Translations under genes and position numbers: made by a program
Assembly (NCBI RefSeq): GCF_963583255.1
Contig: NC_084815.1
Span: 13,067,724 to 13,131,723 of the forward strand
Direction of reading: 5' to 3'
Length of the DNA: 64,000 nucleotides
Source of the DNA: Pyrus communis
Lineage: Eukaryota; Streptophyta; Magnoliopsida; Rosales; Rosaceae
Notes under the pieces: model-generated
Told to the model about the DNA's origin: nothing
What the model saw: only the letters and a program-made list of their open reading frames with translations
Databases searched by the model: none
Shown: positions 10,158 through 21,010 of the stretch, one piece after another
Position numbering within the stretch: the stretch's first letter is position 1
How the letters are laid out: every line of letters starts with the position of its first letter

Positions 10158-11674
10158 TGATAGGAGCATATTTATGCGACTTAAATGGCTTGTTCTCGTA
10201 CATTTACGTTATGTTTCTTTAGTTATTTTAGTTCTTTATGCTTCTTTTGTGTGTTTTCAGGTTCTAAGGGCAAAGTATGCAAAAGGATGACTTTTGGAGC
10301 CTTTTGGAGCAAATTAGAGATTGGAATGGATATCATATGCTTGGAGCCAAAAGGATGGACGAAATTGAAGACTTGAAGTAGGAAAGTTAAATCCTAAAAA
10401 GACCTCATGGTTGAGCATCATTGAAAACTCCTACGCATTTTAGAACACAAAAACAACATTCCTAGCAACCTTAGGACATTGTCGTGTGTTTCCTTGTGTC
10501 TCCCTTCCTTGCCATGCAAGGAAGGGCTTTGTTCCCTATTTTAAATACTTAAACACTACCACTTATCATTCACCACATATCATTCACCACTTATCATATC
10601 ATACATTCATTTATCACTTAACATATCATACACTTATCACTTATCACTCATAATCATCTACACATTTCAACCATTTAAACACATGTACTTCACCTACAAC
10701 ATCCACCTACTTCACCTACAACATCCACCTACTTCACCTACAAATGACATAGCCATATGTTCCCTCCACTACTCCTATAAATACCCTTGCATTCATTCAC
10801 TCCCCACTCGATCTCTCCATTTCTCACACCACAACTAACACAAACACTTCCCCTTAGAATCCAAAACTGTGAGTCCCCATTCCACCATTCCTCATCCATT
10901 TCCATAATTCCCCAAACCTCACCTTAGACCTTGTGCTACAACAACGAGGAAGATAAGAGGGCCTAAACGTTCATACAATTCAAGTTTGAGTTGTTGGAAT
11001 GTTTAGGTGTTTCTTTGATTTCAAAGTTTAAATTCAATTCTCTTTGTTTTATACGTATGAGGAATGGAAGAGAAGAATGCCTAAACGTTCATACAATTCA
11101 AGTTTGAGTTGTTGGAATGTTTAGGTGTTTCTTTGATTTCAAAGTAATGAGGAACTAATCCCCCTTTAGCTAGGGGGTGATTCGAAACTATGTTTATACT
11201 TGCAATATGAATTGATTAACTTTCGTTGAGTTTCATAATTTATCGAAAGACCAACTGAGAATCAATCTTGTATGCAAGTGTAACATGTGTGGAGAAGAAC
11301 CCCTTGGCTATTCCATCATCCATATTTTCATCACATTTATATTTACGTTTTGCCTTTAATTACAATTTGTGCAATTTAGCTAATTTCGTCAAATCAAACC
11401 CCCCCTTTACTTTCCTGTTCTTTAGTGCTTAGAATCTGTTTAGTTTATGTTTTAAAGTATTTTTTTGTTTTTGGTTTGTCTTAGTGTTTTAAACTTTAAT
11501 TTTGCATTCTTTGAGTCTAGTTTAGTGTTTTAAACTTTATTTTACGTTTTTGAGTCAGTTTCCAAGAGATTTGCAATCCCTCCTAATCCCCGGTCCAGAA
11601 CGATCCCTACTTATACTTATACTATAATTTGACAAAAAGAGGGTTTAATTTGTGCGCGTATAAATCTCGCATCA
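10158..11674 (+). repeat. 3' LTR of element A
   Basis: It is identical to the 5' LTR except for about five substitutions and a 22-bp tandem duplication of the 'cacctacttcacctacaaca' segment near 10700-10740. It starts TGATAGGAGC and ends CGCATCA. Eight more bases, AATTTTGG, match the first bases after the 5' LTR (leader and start of primer site) before the sequence turns into the inverted cap. Confidence 0.92.
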
Positions 11675-11687
11675 AATTTTGGGTTAA

Positions 11688-11927
11688 TTAGGATTTAACT
11701 TTCCTACTTCAAGTCTTCAATTTCGTCCATCCTTTTGGCTCCAAGCATATGATATCCATTCCAATCTCTAATTTGCTCCAAAAGGCTCCAAAAGGCATCC
11801 TTTTGCATACTTTGCCCTTACAACCTGAAAACACACAAAAGAAGCATAAAGAACTAAAATAACTAAAGAAACATAACGTAAATGTACGAGAACAAGCCAT
11901 TTAAGTCGCATAAATATGCTCCTATCA
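11688..11927 (-). repeat. Inverted 240-bp LTR fragment capping element A
   Basis: This is the reverse complement of LTR positions 1-240 (3295-3534), ending ...GCTCCTATCA and followed directly by the target duplication ctata. It differs from the 5' LTR by one visible substitution. It keeps 'aggatgcc' as in the 5' LTR, where the 3' LTR has 'aggatgac'. The element therefore has TGATAGGAGC ends in inverted orientation at both borders. Confidence 0.9.
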
Positions 11928-11932
11928 CTATA

Positions 11933-12233
11933 TATAGGACTACTAGTAGACCTGACAATTTCTCATACAACATGTTAATACGACACAAAAATGACACGAA
12001 AATAATAGGTTTTGGGTCAACACGATAACTAATCAGGTCACCCATTAAGAACCATTTTATAACGGGTTCTTAACAGGTTTTACACGCAGGTAACCCGTTC
12101 AATCCGTGAAGAAAAAAGTTAGTTTGATAATTTAAACTACTAAAAAAAGCTTACTAGTTACTACAATAGACATAGTAATTAATTTCACATAAGTGATATT
12201 AAAAATTTTCAAAGCAATTTAAAAATAACAAAG
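11933..12233. repeat. Dispersed ACCCGTT-rich repeat (family J)
   Basis: The stretch 'aataggttttgggtcaacac' with repeated 'aacccgtt / aacgggttc' words resembles the reverse complement of 58360-58510 and, more loosely, 55110-55330. It carries no coding sequence and is cut on the right by the copia LTR at 12234. The class is uncertain. Confidence 0.45.
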
Positions 12234-12563
12234 TGTTGTAGGCATAATTTACTAAACTATTATAGAGGACATATGGGGATGGTCGGCAACATAGAGAGAA
12301 GAAAGAGATGTGTAATTGTGAGGTGTGTGTTATCTCACCACATTATGCATTTATTTATAGTAGTAGGGAAGGTAAATTTCTTACCCTAATAGGATTACAA
12401 CTCTAATATCTAGCCTAAGAGATAGGTAAATTCCTTACCCCAATAGGATTACTACTCTAATAAGATAATATATGGCCTAAGAGATACGATTGAATCTAAT
12501 AAGGATATCCCAAATATGATAGGATTTACACAATCACATTCCTAAATTAATAGGACCGCAACA
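12234..12563 (-). repeat. 3' LTR of copia element D
   Basis: 330 bp, reading TGTTGTAGGC...CCGCAACA on the plus strand, so the element lies on the minus strand. Just inside (12564 onward), the minus strand carries the purine tract ACACTCAAGGGAAAG. The segment 'aacatagagagaagaaagag' recurs in the 5' LTR piece at about 36650. Confidence 0.8.
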
Positions 12564-12599
12564 CTTTCCCTTGAGTGTATAAATACTGAAGTAAATGGC

Positions 12600-13140
12600 G
12601 TATCAGGTCTTCAGCGATGAAGTAAGTGCAGTTGATGAAGTCATCGGCACAATGAGTGAATGCGAGTCTCAAATAAACCGAAGAATGCATAAAAGGTAAA
12701 ACTCACAAAACCTCGTTATGGTAAAACCCACGGTGGGAGAAAAACCCATAGACTAAGAAGAAAAGTGAGAAGTTACATTGAGTCAAAACTATACGTCTTC
12801 TAGACACAAGTAGAAGAGCTCACAAGGGTATGATTAACCCAGCATAGGTCTTAGAATGATTCAAAGATTTCGCAATTAAAGTTAAATCGTAGACCTTCGA
12901 GATATTATGGTATCTTTAACATTAAAGACATAACCATTCAAGGATGTGTCTTGTGCAAGTTTGATAAGTATCCAGCATCAGTATAACAAACGAGGCAAAC
13001 ATCATTCCAAGGACCAGGGGATGAAGATTAGCCCAAATCAATAGTACCTTCAGGGTAACAGAAAAATGTCTTTAATACCATTTCAGTGGCTTCGTGTAGG
13101 TGCAATGCTGCATCTTTACCAATAAATCAACATTGAAGGA
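12600..13140 (-). pseudogene. Copia RNase H remnant of element D
   Basis: Minus-strand translation gives degenerate matches to copia RNase H. MYIAHCVRQDVSFNV (about 13105-13150) corresponds to the family pattern YLA..TRPDIAF.VN. Near 12610-12660 the reading resembles the 'LADLFTKxLP...KLVHxIGMRRL' tail. Stops and frame changes interrupt it throughout, so it is dead. Confidence 0.6.
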
Positions 13141-13191
13141 GACGTCTTGTCTAACACAATGAGCTATGTACAACAAAGTGCAAAGTTGAAC

Positions 13192-13518
13192 TCAGATATG
13201 GAACTTCGGATTCCATAGCCTCTTCAAGGGTCTCATTTGCATATAGCGTTGAAAGATCATAAGTATACTCAAGGGTAACACCTTTAGGGTGTAGTTCGAC
13301 TGGTAGACCAACATATTGTCAGAATAGTGCTTGAACTTCATGTCAAGGTATAAATGAGTTTTTCCAAGATCCTTCATCTCAAATTTCGTCTTTAGAAGCG
13401 AGGCAGTTTTCCCAAGCTTTTCTAGAGTCTTAGTGAGATTTATGTCATTGACATAAATTGTAACTCTAGCAATTTGGAACAAGACTTCATAACTTAACAA
13501 GCAAGGGCATAATTTCAT
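13192..13518 (-). pseudogene. Copia reverse transcriptase fragment of element D
   Basis: This is an open stretch of 108 codons. The VTIYVNDINL segment is the copia catalytic box with YVDD changed to YVND, so an essential aspartate is lost. It is followed by LEKLGKTASLLKTKFEMKDLGK and the LxLDMKF / VYQSNYTxKVL segments in the order usual for copia RT. Flanking frames are broken. Confidence 0.85.
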
Positions 13519-14129
13519 ATCCCTAACTAATCAGATAATCACTTAAACGGTATACCATATCTTCTGTATTGCTTCAATCCATAAGTACATGCCTTAAACG
13601 AGTTGAGAGGGTGTTCCGTGGTTTGGAACTATTTGAACCAGTCCATGTAATTTTTCGGGAACTTACATGTAAATCTTGCGCCGTATGACGTGCATCATAT
13701 CACACTATTTCATACATCTTATTATGCTTCATGTCCTACTTGTAGCACATTAGGGTTATCTTGGGCAGTGTAGGAACTACGAGTCCCAAACACTTTTTGG
13801 TAAAGAATTTAAACCTGGAATATGATTTCAGTTGTCCAATCAGTTCTACGTTGTCACTAATCAACGTAACATGGTTCGATATCGTTGTTTTTCTTTTATG
13901 TCGGTAGCTACCATATAAGTGAAAACACCATCGATGATAATCTCATTCCAATTCCATTATCTCATCCAAACTAGTATTCTGGACCAAGAACTTCAAGGCC
14001 CGGAAGTAATCCAAATTAATCTCATGAGATGGAAATGATTTGAGACAACGATCGAGTATATATTCATTTCGTGTCGTGACCTTCCTCTTCTGAGGAAGTG
14101 AATCTTATGAATCAAGTGATTTGTCGTGC

Positions 14130-14830
14130 TTCAGGCCTAGACAGATTGATTGACTATCCGTCAGTGTACCAGACCATCCAACAGGGGAGGCATGCCCTTT
14201 GGAGATGTTAACTCGACGTCCGTTGAGTACTTCTATCTTTGCAGCTGGTATATTATCTCGCCAATTTTAGCTAGATCAGAGAAATGCGTCTGGAGTAACA
14301 TTCTAAAAGCTAGACTACATCGCAGTTGCTTATCACACTTGTACGGTTCGAGATTTGATATAAGACATAGTGGGCAACGTCCATGCAAATTCACGTCGTT
14401 CTTTATGAATGTTGATGTTCCCCCTAACAGCTGGAAGAACGTCTCATTGAAGTGATAATTCTCAAACTGAGCAGTAAAGGGATCGCTTACAAGGGCTCTA
14501 AATAGCTAGTGCGAAGGAGAATCATGATTGACAAAGATTCACATCCTTCTTTGAGGTCCAACAATGGTACGTTTCAGCGGCGTAACCTGACACATTGAAT
14601 GCACACCCAAAACGTGTAAATATGAAATGTCAGGTTCGTACTAAATAACCAGCTGTAACGCCATAAATGGTAAATGGTTATATGGCAATGGGCCTTAAGG
14701 TGGACTAACATAGCTGCGTACAAGATTGCATAGCCCTAGGCAGAAACCGAAAGCTTGGTGCGTTCACCAAGGTCCGGGCGATCAATTAAATTGCGCTTCA
14801 TGATCACTTTGTGAGGCTATTTTTGGGGGT
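14130..14830 (-). pseudogene. Copia integrase C-terminal/linker remnant of element D
   Basis: Minus-strand reading recovers YEPDISYLHVLG (near 14640, family QEPNISHLRIFG), VGPQRRM (near 14550), SYLEPL (near 14495), then FTAQFENYHFNETFFQLLGG (about 14410-14480). The last matches the copia pattern FTARFADCHFNE..FP.LGG. Stops occur within it. Between 14830 and 15543 the upstream integrase can be followed only faintly. Confidence 0.75.
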
Positions 14831-16988
14831 GAACATGGGAATTCAATGTCCAATTATAAACCTAAAAGACATGAAATACTTTATCAAAAACCTTCGATTT
14901 AAACTTTGTGACATTATCCAGTTTTCTAAACTTTATGGGATAATTAAGGTGGTGATCCCTTAAAATCGGTCAGAAGGTTTAGTAGCAATGTGTGTGGACA
15001 AACATGTGACCAGTTTATCGGTTCATCAACCAAAAGCATGAAGTATTTATATAGTCCACATTTTCGTTGGATTAGTCCACATATACTCCTTTGAATCCAC
15101 TGTGAAAAGAGGATCATTTCTTATCTTTGCAAGGGATGTTATAGAAAATCAAATTCCTTAATGAGCGGGCATGGCAAAGTGCGCTTGTAAGCACAAAATC
15201 CTTACTTCGGGTAAGGAGATATGTTGTAGCATCATTATTCGATCTAAGTGTCCCAAAAGATCGTGCCAAATTTAAGTAAACTGCTCGAATCACTAGGCTC
15301 TAAGTTGGCCACATGTGGCACATCTCAGTTGGGAGGCAGCTTATTGGCCCCAAAATATAGCTTCGGCCTTTGAATTTTGGAGGTGGTGCAAAGATATTAA
15401 ATTCTATTTTCTTCAGTGGTTTCATTCATGATCATTGTTTTCTTGAATCTCTCTTAAATGGTAATTTAGTACCATTCGTACAACGAGGAGCATGCCAATG
15501 CTCTTAATCAGGTTGGATAGACCTAGAGTCGTTGCTAGAGATGTGATTTGTTGGAGTTATGCCCTGAAAGTCAATCTTTGGAATAAACCTTTCAGGACAA
15601 TGTATGTATGTATAGATAACTCTAATACAACAAAAGGGAAAGTCACTTACTAGGACTATCTCAATGAACGATATACATCCAAAATTAGTGAATCCATGTA
15701 CAATGTATCGATGGAAGAAGTAATCTAAAGATATTAGATTACAGAGACCTTCTTCACATAACCATAATGTCTAAAAAGGTTCCTAGTCATATGATTGTTA
15801 GAAGGACGCTGACAATCCAGATAGACTAGTACGTACTATATCTGCTTCAAATAGGAAGGATGGAAAGTCTCAAGCCATTCGTGTAGTGACACTAAGACAA
15901 GTATGTAGGTGCTCATTAAGGGAATGTGTTCACTGAATACAATCAAATGAGAGTAATTGCATGGAGGTCTACTCACATGTCAAGCAAGTAACTCTACTGG
16001 TTGGAATAATGTAAGTAATCCCTTGACCTGAGACATCATAGTTGTCTTGGGGATACGTTGCTGATCATTTGATAATGAGGCGTGACCACATCTTATCTTG
16101 GATGTGTTATATGGATTATTGGGGTTAGTGATTTATTCTCATAGGCATGTGAATGATCAACAAGGGATCTCTAATCCTTATTAAGAGATGAAGAATACTC
16201 TAAGATATGATTCGGGAATCTTTGGTTGAAGTATCGAGCGTAATGATGGAAGGCATTCCTATACGACTCAATTGAATCATATAACTTGGTATACTTACAT
16301 TAGGGGTTTGACATTAAGTATCCATACCCTAGTAATGTGATTGTGAGTATTTTATTAGAGAAAGATTGAATTACATTGTAATTCCAACTAAATAGGTTCT
16401 CCGATCAAATTCTACATTAGCTTGGGTAGCCATGATATATGGTTAGATGTCACTCATGGCTTGTGGGTTCTTCTAGATGATTAAATAAGTAGTCATCAAA
16501 GAAGAAGGAGAATTAAAAGTAATTTTAATTCACTAAGTGATTGGATAAATACTAATCAATTGGAGTGATACCAATCACCTCACTGCCTCGCTAATAAGAA
16601 CCTCAAACAATTGTACACTGATACACTTTTGTGGTGAGACAACCAAAGGATAATGGAATTAATTAATTGGATTAATTAAGTGTTATGATTAATTAGAAAG
16701 TCTAAAGAAATCATAGAAGCGATGAAAGATCATTTCGGGCTTAAAGAAAAGTTCGGGTTCATTCGGGCCCACGGGCCCAAACCCATTGGGCCTTTTATTC
16801 AAGCATAGGATGACTTGAAATAATAAAAGCCCAAAGCCCAAATCAACACTAACAGGCTGGCCAAAGATGAGGAAAGAAGAGAAAGAAAGAGTCAATTAGT
16901 TGACTTACTTCTTTTACCTTTATAAAGGGAGTTTAATGAAAAAGTTTCATTATGGTTTTTTGTGTGAACTTTTCAACAAGAGAAAAAC

Positions 16989-16990
<2 letters not shown>

Positions 16991-17027
<37 letters not shown>
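16991..17027. repeat. (TC)n microsatellite
   Basis: About 18 uninterrupted TC dinucleotides in the leader of LTR C, just downstream of its TATA box. Confidence 0.95.
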
Positions 17028-17028
<1 letters not shown>

Positions 17029-17160
17029 ACACATACATAGGCAACCACCAAAAGGGGGTATAGCTAATCATCTCTTCCCCTTTTGGTTATTCCAACATAT
17101 ATCTCCGTACACTAGTGGGTGTGGATCTTTAGAGGTCTTCTACTTTGGAGACTAGAAGAG

Positions 17161-18685
17161 TGATGTGGTAGAAACTAACACACGAATTAAACCCTTTTTA
17201 GACAATTGTAGTATGAGTAAGTAGGGATCGTTCTAAGCCGGGGATTAGGAGGGATGCTAATCAACACAAATTAAACTTAAAAACAGAAAACTAAGCTAGA
17301 CTAACACAAAATAAGAATAGAGGGGGATTTTTGGACGAATTTTGACAAAAATAAAGTAAATTGCAGGAAACGAATTAGGTCTTGTACGAGATATAGGTGA
17401 AAGGCTAGTTAGAGTATTGTTCTCCACACATGAAACATATGCATACAAATCGATTTCCAGTTATTATTTCTATAAACCATGAATGACAATGCCCCAAATT
17501 AATTTCCAGTTATTATTTCTATAAACCATGAATGACAATGCCCCAAATTAACTGTGAACTGCACAAATTAACTCTCAGATTTTCCTAGGTTCATTGAATT
17601 GGACTCAACAACGCAACCAAATTATTCTTCTCAAGTTCCCCAACTATGAAAAGCATGATAGAGTTACATCTCGAAGATCATTAAGTTATGTGAAAATCAT
17701 AAGCATTGACAAAGTATTCGTAACTATGAAAAGCATGGTACTTCTGCCAAGAATTTACTTAACTCAATCATGACTAGTGACTTTTACTACTTGCAAATAT
17801 AAGTTCATAACGATTACGTGAAATTCTCTTATATTCTAGCATCAAATCCCTACATGCAAACTAAGTATACATCCTTAATAAACATACAACAATAAGTTTT
17901 CTATGAAGCAGATAAGTAAATTGCATTTATGTTTTATGAAACAATACTTGGATGTAATCAATTTATATAAAACATATGATCATGGCTTCGAATTCACCTC
18001 TAACTAAAAAGAAACTTAGTTACACATGTTCAACATAACTGAAAAGCAATCTAAAATAAATATTAAAACTAAACAAGAATAGAAAGAACTCTGAAAATTC
18101 CAGCAACTTCAATGGATGAATGGTAGGCATGGCATACCCTAAATCTCTGCAGGAATTTCATTTATATAGGGGGAAATGGCTAAATCCAAGGAGGAAAGGG
18201 TTTTGGCATTTTTGAGTTATTTTAGGACTCTAAAAATCAGGTAGAAGGTGTTGGAATATGATTAGGATTCCTCTTTGTTGCTGGACATAAGATAAAATAG
18301 GATAAGTTTTGGATAAGATAGGATAAGGATAAGATGAATCTGGATAAGATAAGGTAAGATAGGATAAGATAATGCTCCTCCCACTAGGATTCCTTTTCTT
18401 GTGTAATTCCTTATCTTCCAAACGTCAACTTTAATTTCTCCAGAGTTTAGCACATGTCTAACACCATTTAAACACCAAAAACATCCAACCCAAATGCTAT
18501 CCACGCATGCTATCTAATCCAAGTCCAAAACTGATCCAAATTGCTCCATTTGACTATTTATTGTCATCTTTACTAACTAGACCTACAATAATACAAAAAT
18601 AACATAAACTACCAAAATAAATGGAAATTAACGAAGTAAATGCAAAGAAATAAGATAACAAAGTTGCATAAATATGCTCCTATCA
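17161..18685 (-). mobile_element. Solo LTR F, LARD family, inside LTR C
   Basis: 1525 bp, reading TGATGTGGTAGAAAC...ATGCTCCTATCA, the reverse complement of the A/B LTR family ends. The flanks aagag (17156-17160) and aggag (18686-18690) look like a target duplication with one change. It is clearly diverged from the A and B LTRs, so it is older. A short duplicated block ('ttccagttattatttctata') occurs at about 17455 and 17503, and a GGATAAGATA-rich stretch at 18285-18375. Confidence 0.75.
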
Positions 18686-19136
18686 AGGAGAATCAAAGGA
18701 GCTCCAAATCTATCAAGGTGGAGGAAACAAGAAGGGAGGCTAGATTCAAGGAGTTCCAAGAACAAAGAGCTTGGAGGTGGTCCATCCTTGGTCTAAAGTC
18801 TAGATCAAGAGGTATAAAACTCAACCTTCACTTTGTTCTTCAATATTTTGTTTGATGCATCATATATGAACCTATGCTTCTTGAAGAGGATTTGCATGAC
18901 TATAGCTTTGATAATATATGATAATATGCTCCCGTTGCTTATGTATATAAATTTAGAATTGTATATGCATGCTAGTCACTAGAAATCCCACTATAAATCT
19001 CATAATTTCCCTTCATGAGTTAGGTATAAAGTTAGTGTGCATAATATTGCATTCATCCAGACAGCTAACTTCCCTACATTCATACCTAATCACGTGTTTA
19101 ATTGAATTCGGTCACATGTATACAAGAAACATGATT

Positions 19137-19422
19137 CAATTAACTCATATTCAAGGACAATATCGACAAGATTATCCATAACTAAAACAAACACCAAACT
19201 TGAATCCAAGAACATAGAAAAATGTTCACAAAGTAAACCAAAGTTATTAAGGGGATTCGGGCAACAAGGCCATTCATATCAAAATTTTGCTCTTCCAATG
19301 ATGTTCAATGGAGCAAATTTAGTCACATATATTGACAACAAGAACGGCTATCCTCAACGACATTGGTAAAGGCACAAACAGGTGCATAACCAATGATCTT
19401 TTCCATCAAGATGGAAGTAGAT
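19137..19422 (-). pseudogene. Copia D gag remnant, zinc-knuckle end (left part)
   Basis: With the right part starting at 31800, it reads across the E insertion on the minus strand. The segment YFHLDGKDHWLCTC looks like a decayed CCHC zinc knuckle (family pattern CxxCxxxGHWxxxC). Frames are broken. Confidence 0.5.
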
Positions 19423-21010
19423 TGATGCGGGAATTATACGCACACAAATTAACCCTCTTGTTGTCAAATTGTAGTAAGGATGCAAGTAGGGATCGTTCTA
19501 GACCGGGGATTAGGAGGGCTTGCTAAAACCTCTAAACTGACTCAAAAACATAAAAACAAAGTTAAAAACGTTCACAAAGACTCAAAGGACTCAAAACAAG
19601 TTCAAAAGACTCAAAACTGCCTAAAAACACTAACTAGGCAGTTTCTGACCTTAAACCCAATTTTGGACGAATTTAAGATTGTGGCTTGATTCAAAACATT
19701 TTAAAACATAAACTAAACAGATTCTAAACACTAAAGAACAAGAAAGTAAAGGGGGGTTTTGTTTTGACGAAAATTGAAATAACAAAGCAAGTTGTAAAAC
19801 TAGGCAGGTTATAAAACGGATTTGAGAAACAAGATGATGGATGGATTAGTTAGAGGTCCATTCTCCACACATGACACATTTCTATATGAATCGATTCTCC
19901 AATTGCTTTTCATTAACTATGATGCTCAACACCCCAAGTTAACCGTGATGCACTAATTAACTCTCGAATTTTCCTTATGTTATTGAATTGGATGATGCAT
20001 GCGACAATTCAAATCATTCTCCAATGGTTCTCAACATAAATGCATAGAAGAGAGACAATGAGAGATCATTATGCTCTATGAAAATTATAAGTGTTGACGA
20101 GGCAATTGTAACTATGAATGCATGATACTCTTGCCAAGCATTCAATTAACGCGGTTGTGACTAGCAACCTTCACTACTCATGTTTATAAACTTGTGACGA
20201 TTAGGTGAAACTCGTTTATAAACTAGCATCAAGTTTATGCATGAAGACTAAGTATGTATCCCTAATCAGCATACAAAAACAAGTTTTTAATAAACAGATA
20301 ATTGAATTGCAATCACAACTTAACAAATCACAATTGGAAGAAATCAATTCCTATTTCAAACATGTTCATGGCTTCAAAATTTCCCCTAACTAATTAGGGG
20401 TTTAGCCACTCATGATTACAACAAACTTAGAGAGTAATAACAAAGTAAACATCAAGAACGAAGTACACCTAAAAATTCCAACAACTCAAACTTGAATTGT
20501 ATGAACGTTTAGGCCTCTTCTCCTCTAGTTGTTGCGGCACAAGGGGTTTTGGTGAGTTTTGGGGGTTATGGATGATGTAGAATGATGTGTTTAGGGTAGG
20601 GATGGATGTAGGGGAAGGCAAGGAGTGTTTTTGGGCAGAACATATGAAGAATGGTGAAGTATGGCTGTGTTAGAGAGAGGGAATGAATTTCTGGCGTGAA
20701 TGGTTCTTTTGTGGCTGCAATGGATGCTTATTTATAGGTGGATGAATGATTAAAAGAGGGAATATGACAGCTAGGAGAGAATGATTAAAGAGGGAATGCA
20801 TGTGGAAGTGTGGCTGGCTGTTTTATAAAGGGGGAAAGCTGGAGGGTTATGCACGGCTTGGGATGTTTGGTGCTGGAAATGAATGTGAAAGCATGTGAAT
20901 TAAAGCTAGGGTGAATGATGATGAATGCATGTGGATTAAAGAGGGAATATGGAAGAGTGTGGCTGCAATGATGAAGTGGGAAGGCTGGAAAGTGGAAGGG
21001 GGAGCCACGG
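19423..21010 (-). mobile_element. Solo LTR E, left part (split by element B)
   Basis: Begins TGATGCGGGAATTATACG, preceded by target duplication tagat (19418-19422). It is interrupted at 'gccacgg' by element B and resumes at 31306. Total LTR length is about 2.08 kb. It belongs to the same family as the A and B LTRs but is clearly diverged. Confidence 0.85.

Larger units (their letters stand above)
3295..11927 (+). mobile_element. LARD-type LTR retrotransposon A (Athila-derived) with inverted 3' cap
   Basis: The parts in order are: 5' LTR 3295-4789 (1495 bp), tRNA-Asp primer site 4795-4812, gag-like ORF 4968-6302, antisense ORF 7044-6373, long non-coding tail, purine tract GTGTGGGGGTATT (10145-10157), 3' LTR 10158-11674 (1517 bp), then an inverted copy of the first 240 LTR bases (11688-11927). 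The target duplication ctata flanks the whole unit at 3290-3294 and 11928-11932, so the cap was present at integration. The LTRs differ by about five substitutions and one 22-bp tandem duplication, which makes it very young. No protease, RT, RNase H or integrase is present, so it needs enzymes from a partner element. Confidence 0.9.
15549..19131 (+). mobile_element. Solo LTR C inserted in copia D (contains solo LTR F)
   Basis: It begins TGTTGGAGTTATGCCC and ends ...ACAAGAAACA, with target duplication tgatt at 15544-15548 and 19132-19136. Without F and its duplicated site it is about 2.05 kb. It has a TATA box (TTTATAAAGG, about 16919-16928), then a leader with a (TC)n run. No internal domain is present. 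The right end was found by matching the target duplication, so it is a little less certain than the left. Confidence 0.7.
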
